From Marsupella aquatica (lineage: Eukaryota; Marchantiophyta): a stretch of 64,000 bases of DNA. Both the position numbers and the translations under genes were made by a program. The notes under the pieces are model-generated. The model made no database searches. It was not told where the DNA came from and saw only the letters and a program-made list of their open reading frames with translations. The stretch covers positions 11,222,001 to 11,286,000 of the forward strand of contig OZ316897.1 in assembly GCA_973895155.1 (NCBI GenBank), read 5' to 3'. How positions within the stretch are numbered: the stretch's first letter is position 1; every line of letters begins with the position of its first letter. Shown one piece after another: positions 58,868 through 64,000 of this stretch.

Positions 58868-60925
58868 CTAACTCCTGGGCCTTGAGTGAATCCACCAGAG
58901 AAGATTGGAAAGAGAGTTTCCGTCATCATGATCTGCAAGCTGGGAAACTAACTTAAGAGCAGTATCTGGTTGATAAATAGCTAGTAAGGTATATACGAAA
59001 CCTCTCCATCCATCTGTCACTCCGCCTCTATTCAGAACAGGTAGGGTCCACTCCACTAGCTCACGCACGAATTCCTTGTCCCGGAATAGGACCTCAGTAA
59101 TGGGTGTGATGGGGAGAACTTGTATTCCCAGTCTCATCTCTCGACAATCTTTGGAAGCAAACCACAAGCCACTGTCCCTCTTGTTGGCCCATAAGACACC
59201 CACGACCCGATTACTTTTCACAAATTCAGGCTCGTATAGCGTACTATCACATCTTATATGCCAGAGCGATTTGCTGGCACGAATTTCCAGAGCTGTCAGA
59301 GTCAGACCAAGATTAATCAAATGCGAATCACCATAGGCCAAACCCACCAGAGCAGCTGAATAGTAAGCATTGATTGCCTCACTCGTGCTCTCCTGATTCC
59401 TCCCATCTGCAAACTCTGTGAGGCCTCCAGCCCAAGAGTGCAACTTCCAAGGATCATAACATCTTAAACGTGGAAAGTAAGAATCAGTAGAACTACAGGT
59501 CATGAAGTCTCCAACTAAGGCATAGAGGTGGCTCTTAAATGCATGACCCCAAGCAGGATCCAACTTCGCCAGTACTGCTCCAGCATAACAGAAGTAACCA
59601 TGGTGGTAATGATGATCATTGTACATTGCCAAGCCAAAGTCAGCTCCTGCATCTTTAGATCCCTCTCTGCTCACCAGACCTCCCCATTTGAGATCATAAA
59701 CAAGAGTATTCCCAGGAAATGTTCCCTGGAACCATGGAGTAATTGAATCAACCAAAAAGGCCCGGACTTTTTCCACCAACTGAGGGCTCCCAACTTCCTC
59801 GGCTATCAATGCCAGTCTCGCTGCTCGTGCTAGAGCCTTTCCGTGGAAATAAGTAGAGGGGTTAGTGATTGGATTCAAAGCAGCTACATCGATCTCAAGA
59901 GCACGGAGGATATCACTCCGAGCTTCCCTAGCACCCACACCTTGTGATGAATACCAATTGACCGAGAGGTGAGCCTCCTTTAGAATCCAAGAGCCGCCAA
60001 CAACTCCTTGCAAGGGTCCATCAATGCTGGTATAGGAGAGGGATGGGACTTGTACAGAGTGACTTGAGAGGATCTCCCGGTGGTAGGGGAGACTCAGCAT
60101 TAAAAGGTCACCCCAGCCTCTCTTCTCCCAGACATATTTGACCTGGAATGGAACAGAAAGATCCGCCATGCCTCCCACTGGATAACATTTGCTGTACCGA
60201 TCCAAAATTGAAGAGCATCTCTCACCATCTGGAATCATAGCAATCCTTATGACACCAGAAAATCCGTTACGTCCCACAGCGCCCACGTTCAAATTCTTGT
60301 CCAGATGTAGAGGAGATGAGCAGTAAATTACCCATGTTTGCCCGTTGTTCATAACTAGCTTATGCCTGGTGAAATCCTCGTTGGATTGCAGCTCCAGAAC
60401 AGCATGAATCGTTGACAACAGTGGAGTTCCGTTCTTGAAGAGAAACGTAACGTAAGGACTCCCACGGACCAGAGGCACGCTCAACCTCGAGCCAAAGTCC
60501 AGCGTGACACTCAAATCATCGTACTGGGAAACAACGTGAGATACTGGGCCCTCTTCTCGACAAGAGATAGACAGGTTCGCAACGAAGCATTGAAAAATGA
60601 AGTCCGGATTGGGCCCTCTGGTTGGGTAGCAGACGCTGAGCTTGCCAGCAGAGGACTGGATCATGTAGGGATGGAGGTACTCTACACACGACCCCTGGTT
60701 AAGCACAAAATTGAGCCACGCAGAATTGGTGGGCAGGGGCGGATTTCGGATCCGCGCTGCCCAGAGCTCGCTTGGATCTGGAGGCACTGCCACATTCCCC
60801 ACGTTTGGAAAGGGCTGCTGTTGTTCACTGGTACGGGGGTGCCCCATTTTCACCGCTAGATTGAACACACTACCAACCGAAGATCCAAGATGATGAGTAA
60901 GGTGATGGGTCATGGGAATTTGCAC
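58868..60925 (-). CDS. Glycoside hydrolase family 81 endo-1,3-beta-glucanase
   Basis: Cleaves internal beta-1,3-glucosidic bonds, for example in callose or fungal and oomycete glucan, with inversion. A 685-residue single exon, normal length for plant GH81. The N-terminal beta-sandwich part is marked by PLPTNSAWLNFVL (63-75) and LHPYMIQSS (84-92). The catalytic (alpha/alpha)6 part holds YNDHHYHHGYFCYAGA (435-450), with the general-acid Asp437, and GRNQESTSEAINAYYSAAL (508-526), with the candidate base Glu512 or Glu516. No signal peptide or membrane segment is visible, so cytosolic location or unconventional export is possible. The first Met (60925) is taken, but Met27 (60847, MGHPRTSEQQ) is an equally good start because the family homology begins after it. 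Confidence 0.92.
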   Translation of the reverse strand: MQIPMTHHLTHHLGSSVGSVFNLAVKMGHPRTSEQQQPFPNVGNVAVPPDPSELWAARIRNPPLPTNSAWLNFVLNQGSCVEYLHPYMIQSSAGKLSVCYPTRGPNPDFIFQCFVANLSISCREEGPVSHVVSQYDDLSVTLDFGSRLSVPLVRGSPYVTFLFKNGTPLLSTIHAVLELQSNEDFTRHKLVMNNGQTWVIYCSSPLHLDKNLNVGAVGRNGFSGVIRIAMIPDGERCSSILDRYSKCYPVGGMADLSVPFQVKYVWEKRGWGDLLMLSLPYHREILSSHSVQVPSLSYTSIDGPLQGVVGGSWILKEAHLSVNWYSSQGVGAREARSDILRALEIDVAALNPITNPSTYFHGKALARAARLALIAEEVGSPQLVEKVRAFLVDSITPWFQGTFPGNTLVYDLKWGGLVSREGSKDAGADFGLAMYNDHHYHHGYFCYAGAVLAKLDPAWGHAFKSHLYALVGDFMTCSSTDSYFPRLRCYDPWKLHSWAGGLTEFADGRNQESTSEAINAYYSAALVGLAYGDSHLINLGLTLTALEIRASKSLWHIRCDSTLYEPEFVKSNRVVGVLWANKRDSGLWFASKDCREMRLGIQVLPITPITEVLFRDKEFVRELVEWTLPVLNRGGVTDGWRGFVYTLLAIYQPDTALKLVSQLADHDDGNSLSNLLWWIHSRPRS

Positions 60926-61664
60926 AAACTAAAGATCTCTCTAGCTCTCCGTCTCTCTGATTGAACTCAGCTATCAAGACACAGAGGATCTCTCTACAGA
61001 TGACTCCTCAAAAAGCCCAATTCTCGTCTGTGGCATGAGCCTAAAGGCGTTCTCTCACGATTACAGATTCGGCTATCTCGGAATCGGAGGTGCGCTAATT
61101 TACTCAGGCTTCAAGTTGAAATTCGATAACAGAGCTGATCCATCACATCGCCTCCCCTAACAGAATGATCACTAAGGTTTCATTGACAAGGGGTCCAGTG
61201 CTTGTTACTATATGACGATCAGGTTGAAGTTGAGAGAATATTCATCTTTTTTCTTCGTTCCATCGACAAACGGCCGGAGGTGATGAGTTGGCTTAGCTTG
61301 ACCGTGTGATGCATTCCTTCATAGCGAAGTCCCCGGCTCCGCGTCCTTTTGCGCCAACTCACTCACTGTGCTTCACTTCGCTTCCAAAACCTTCACTTCT
61401 TCCTCACTTCTCCTTTCATTCCAAAATTTCAATTCACTTCGTATCATTTCTTCCGACCATGGCAAAATGTCCGTTGGGCATTTTGCCGCCACCGACCAGA
61501 CTCCTAGGAGGATGAAAAAAACCGAAAATGCCTCTCCTGTTTTTTCATCTTTGTTGAAAGGGGAATTGGTCTATTCCATGGAGAAATTGAAGCATGGATG
61601 GAACTTTGGAAATGCCAAATTATCCGATAGATGCACCAAAACCCTCTTTTCGGCTCATATCTGT
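60926..61664. other. Upstream region of the GH81 gene
   Basis: No gene recognised. Probably contains leader and promoter of the minus-strand glucanase gene; no clear TATA box. Confidence 0.35.
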
Positions 61665-61870
61665 CTAATCTACTCATTTAAGCTCATATTTAATTCTAAT
61701 CTAAACGCCATAATATTCTAATCTACTCTTTTGAGCTCATATTTATTTCTAATTAAAAGCCATAATATTCTAATCTACTCTTTTGAGCTCATATTTATTT
61801 CTAATCTAAAAGCCATAATATTCTAATCTACTCTTTTGAGCTCATATTTATTTCTAATCTAAACATCATC
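61665..61870. repeat. 53-bp tandem repeat, four copies
   Basis: Units CTAATCTACTCTTTTGAGCT, then CATATTTATTTCTAATCTAA and AAGCCATAATATT, start at 61665, 61718, 61770 and 61823. The two middle units are almost identical, so the array is young. Confidence 0.9.
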
Positions 61871-62562
61871 ATATGCAATCTCATGGTCTGTTTATGACCC
61901 CTTACTTCCTAGTGGTCTTTTAATGAAATGTAGTTGTGACAGGAAACCTTTGAATGTTGCTCTTTTGGTTATGGTGACATTTTTCTCTAACTATGATATG
62001 GGCCTAAAGGTGCCCCTGTGTACCTCTTCCGCACTGAACCAAAACTCTCTATACAACTTGCACAGTTTTTGAAATTCAATTGTCAGGTCAATTCTCTAAC
62101 TTCCCGCAGAGTCTTACTATCTGGCCATCTCACTTATGCTCAACAACAATAACAATTCTGCTCAACGTCACTTATTATCAGTTAACACTCTAACTTGCCA
62201 TGATAGGCATTGGGTAGTATTAGATACTATACCCATGAGTGGAATGTGAATGTGCCAAACCCGGGACCAAGGGGTTGGTCATACACAAGTAACTATCTCA
62301 TCCTTCTAGTATTTTCCTACCAATTATTGTACTTGCTCCTTGCTTGCCTTCACGATTTTGTTCTCCCAATGCTTGAGTTCTCTCTGAATCAAGATGATAT
62401 TCAATCAAAGATGCATCTATTGTAGGCAAACTCGGGTAAACACCCTCAACCCCATATCCTACTCTTCCAGCCCTAACACCCCACCTCTATCTTTTCCTTC
62501 CCTGTCCTCCTTGATCCCAACTTCCTCCTCCACGCTCCCCTCCCCTCCCCTCCCCTCCCCTG
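61871..62562. other. Intergenic, no gene recognised
   Basis: Short frames only. Ends in a pyrimidine-rich stretch with TCCCC repeats (62537-62560). Confidence 0.4.
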
Positions 62563-62587
62563 CCCCCCCCCCCCCCCCCCCCCCCCC
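62563..62587. repeat. 25-base C homopolymer
   Basis: Twenty-five C in a row, preceded by (TCCCC)n. The other strand is a strong G-quadruplex candidate. The exact length is uncertain because such runs are poorly sequenced. Confidence 0.85.
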
Positions 62588-62694
62588 TAGTTTGGCCACC
62601 ACCTACCCTCAAAATACATGAAGACCCTTCCCCTAGGTCCCCACACTCCCCATTTTGAATCTTTGGAGATAGAAACTTGATTTACCTTTCATCC

Positions 62695-63290
62695 TTGAAC
62701 CACCAGTGCATTTATACCCGTAGCTCTCATAATAAAGTTCAGAGGTTCAGGAATAGGATTGAGCTCCACAAAAGGTGGTGAGTGCATAACCTCTTATTGG
62801 CAACTGCCTCCACCTTTTATGGTGAGTCTCATCATAAAGTTCAGAGGCTCAGGAATGGACTTAAGCTCCACAAAAATTTGTGAGTGCATAACCTTTTATT
62901 GGCAAGTGCCTCCACCTTTAATGGTGAGTCTTTATTGGCAACTGCCTCCCCCTTTTATGGTGAGTCTCATCATAAAGTTCAGAGGCTCAAGAATGGACTT
63001 GAGCTCCACAAAAATTTGTGAGTGCATAACCTTTTATTGGCAAGTCCCTCCACCTTTAATGGTGAGACACCTCAGGAATGGACTTAAGCTCCACAAAAAT
63101 TTGTGAGTGCATAACCTTTTATTGGCAAGTGCCTCCACCTTTAATGGTGAGACTTTATTGGCAACTGCCTCCCCCTTTTATGGTGAGTCTCATCATAAAC
63201 CTTTAATGGTGAGACACTGTTCACCACAGGACAGGAATGAACAGTAGTGAGGAAGGGAATGATGCTTTCATATGGGCAGGTGTGGTTTAA
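62695..63290. mobile_element. 596-bp relative of the MITE at 2 kb, internally amplified
   Basis: Its interior matches 1963-2175 in inverted orientation: ATTTATACCCGTAGCTCTCA against GGGCTACGGGTAACCCATAG, GAGCTCCACAAAA against the inverse TTTTGTGGAGCTC, and GGGCAGGTGTGGTTTAA against GGCAGGTGTTGTTTAA at the end. Within it, a module (GAGCTCCACAAAAATTTGTG, AGTGCATAACCTTTTATTGG, CAAGTGCCTCCACCTTTAAT, GGTGAGTCTCATCATAAAG) has been copied about four times with recombination between copies. Terminal repeats are degenerate. Confidence 0.6.
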
Positions 63291-64000
63291 TGAGTACTTG
63301 TTTGCTCTCCTTCCCCCTCTGTGGGTCACTACCCCACCCTCAAATATATGAGAACCTTGCCGTCCTTCCCACACTCCACGTTTGACTCTTTGGAGGAAAA
63401 AACATGATTTACCTTTCATCCTCAAAGGTCATGTAATTATGCCAAGTCCTTAAAGTGTCATCTAATGCGCTCCTCCATACAGTGGGTTAGTTTCAAGGGT
63501 TGTTGACTCAACTTTTACAGTCACCTGATACCACCTCCCCTGGCAAGACATTTGGGCTTTCTGTTCGTCTGGCCCCTCTAGACATCGTCCTTTGTGACCT
63601 CTAATTTGTATCCTCCTGATTTTATTGTAAAATTCAATTTTCCAGGCAATATTTACGTTAGGGAACCTTTTGGCACACAGGTCCTTGTTTCTAATCAATG
63701 CAACTACTGCCTAGGCCCCCTCATGTACCAAACCAGGAGAGACCATGATATCCTTCAAATAAACCATGCTCTCACTTTGTTCCCACTCCACAATTTCTCA
63801 GGCATGCAAGGAAGAATCCCCAAAGTATGGGTGCAAACAAAATGGACATGCACTTCAAACGAGATTTTCCAAACTAAAGGGCGAATATTGTTCCTCATGA
63901 GATTAAGGAGGCTGGACGCTGATGTCCAATTATCTTGTCATGCTTCCCTTCCTCAAGATCAACAACCTACTACAGACATCTAATAAACTAGTTATTTTGT
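63291..64000. other. Right end of window, doubtful open frame
   Basis: A 129-codon plus-strand frame (63594-63983, MTSNLYPPDFIVKFNFPGN) matches no family. On the minus strand the same DNA reads peptides interrupted by stops, which could be an old retroelement. No firm call. Confidence 0.25.

Overview
The window is nuclear DNA of a land plant, most likely a bryophyte (liverwort or moss). The reasons are GT-AG introns, a three-copper-histidine-motif polyphenol oxidase with a secretory signal instead of a plastid transit peptide and with introns inside the copper domain, an arabinogalactan peptide, a plant GH81 glucanase, and many plant-type DNA transposon remnants. Species is not provable from the window; a Marchantia-like genome is my best guess (inference).

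Layout. 1-13 kb is repeat-rich and gene-free. Its centrepiece is a ~5.7 kb block (1.68-7.34 kb) whose two arms are inverted copies of one tandem-repeat array, like a foldback element. The left arm carries a 213-bp MITE, and the tail of a copia-type retroelement lies just to the right. 13.9-15.4 kb has a clean TATA promoter followed by a non-coding stretch with a 30-nt foldback stem (28 of 30 paired), a candidate small-RNA precursor. 16.7-19.5 kb is a five-exon aldo-keto reductase (minus strand). 21.5-23.9 kb is a gene for an unrecognised 119-aa protein; its leader contains nine copies of a 61-67-bp minisatellite. 27.0-29.3 kb is a four-exon secreted polyphenol oxidase (minus). 31.3-35.1 kb is a complete PIF/Harbinger transposon with 12-bp TIRs and a TGA target duplication, its two genes lightly broken. 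39.4-43.8 kb holds further copies of the 119-aa family: one intact (42.2 kb, minus, with TATA box), one frameshifted pseudogene and one promoter-only fragment. 46.1 kb is an arabinogalactan peptide gene (minus). 52.2-53.6 kb is a DUF1295 membrane reductase-like gene (minus) with two relics of its own 3' end downstream. 58.9-60.9 kb is a single-exon GH81 endo-1,3-beta-glucanase (minus). 61-64 kb is again repetitive, with a 25-C homopolymer and a 596-bp, internally amplified relative of the MITE at 2 kb.

The five recognisable genes do not form a pathway; as usual in plants they are independent transcription units. The polyphenol oxidase, the arabinogalactan peptide and possibly the glucanase concern the cell surface or wall. 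The main structural theme is recent local duplication: tandem repeats of 25-130 bp occur throughout, and the 119-aa family has been copied in inverted orientation with decay of promoter or coding sequence in most copies. No tRNA, rRNA or organelle-derived segment was recognised.
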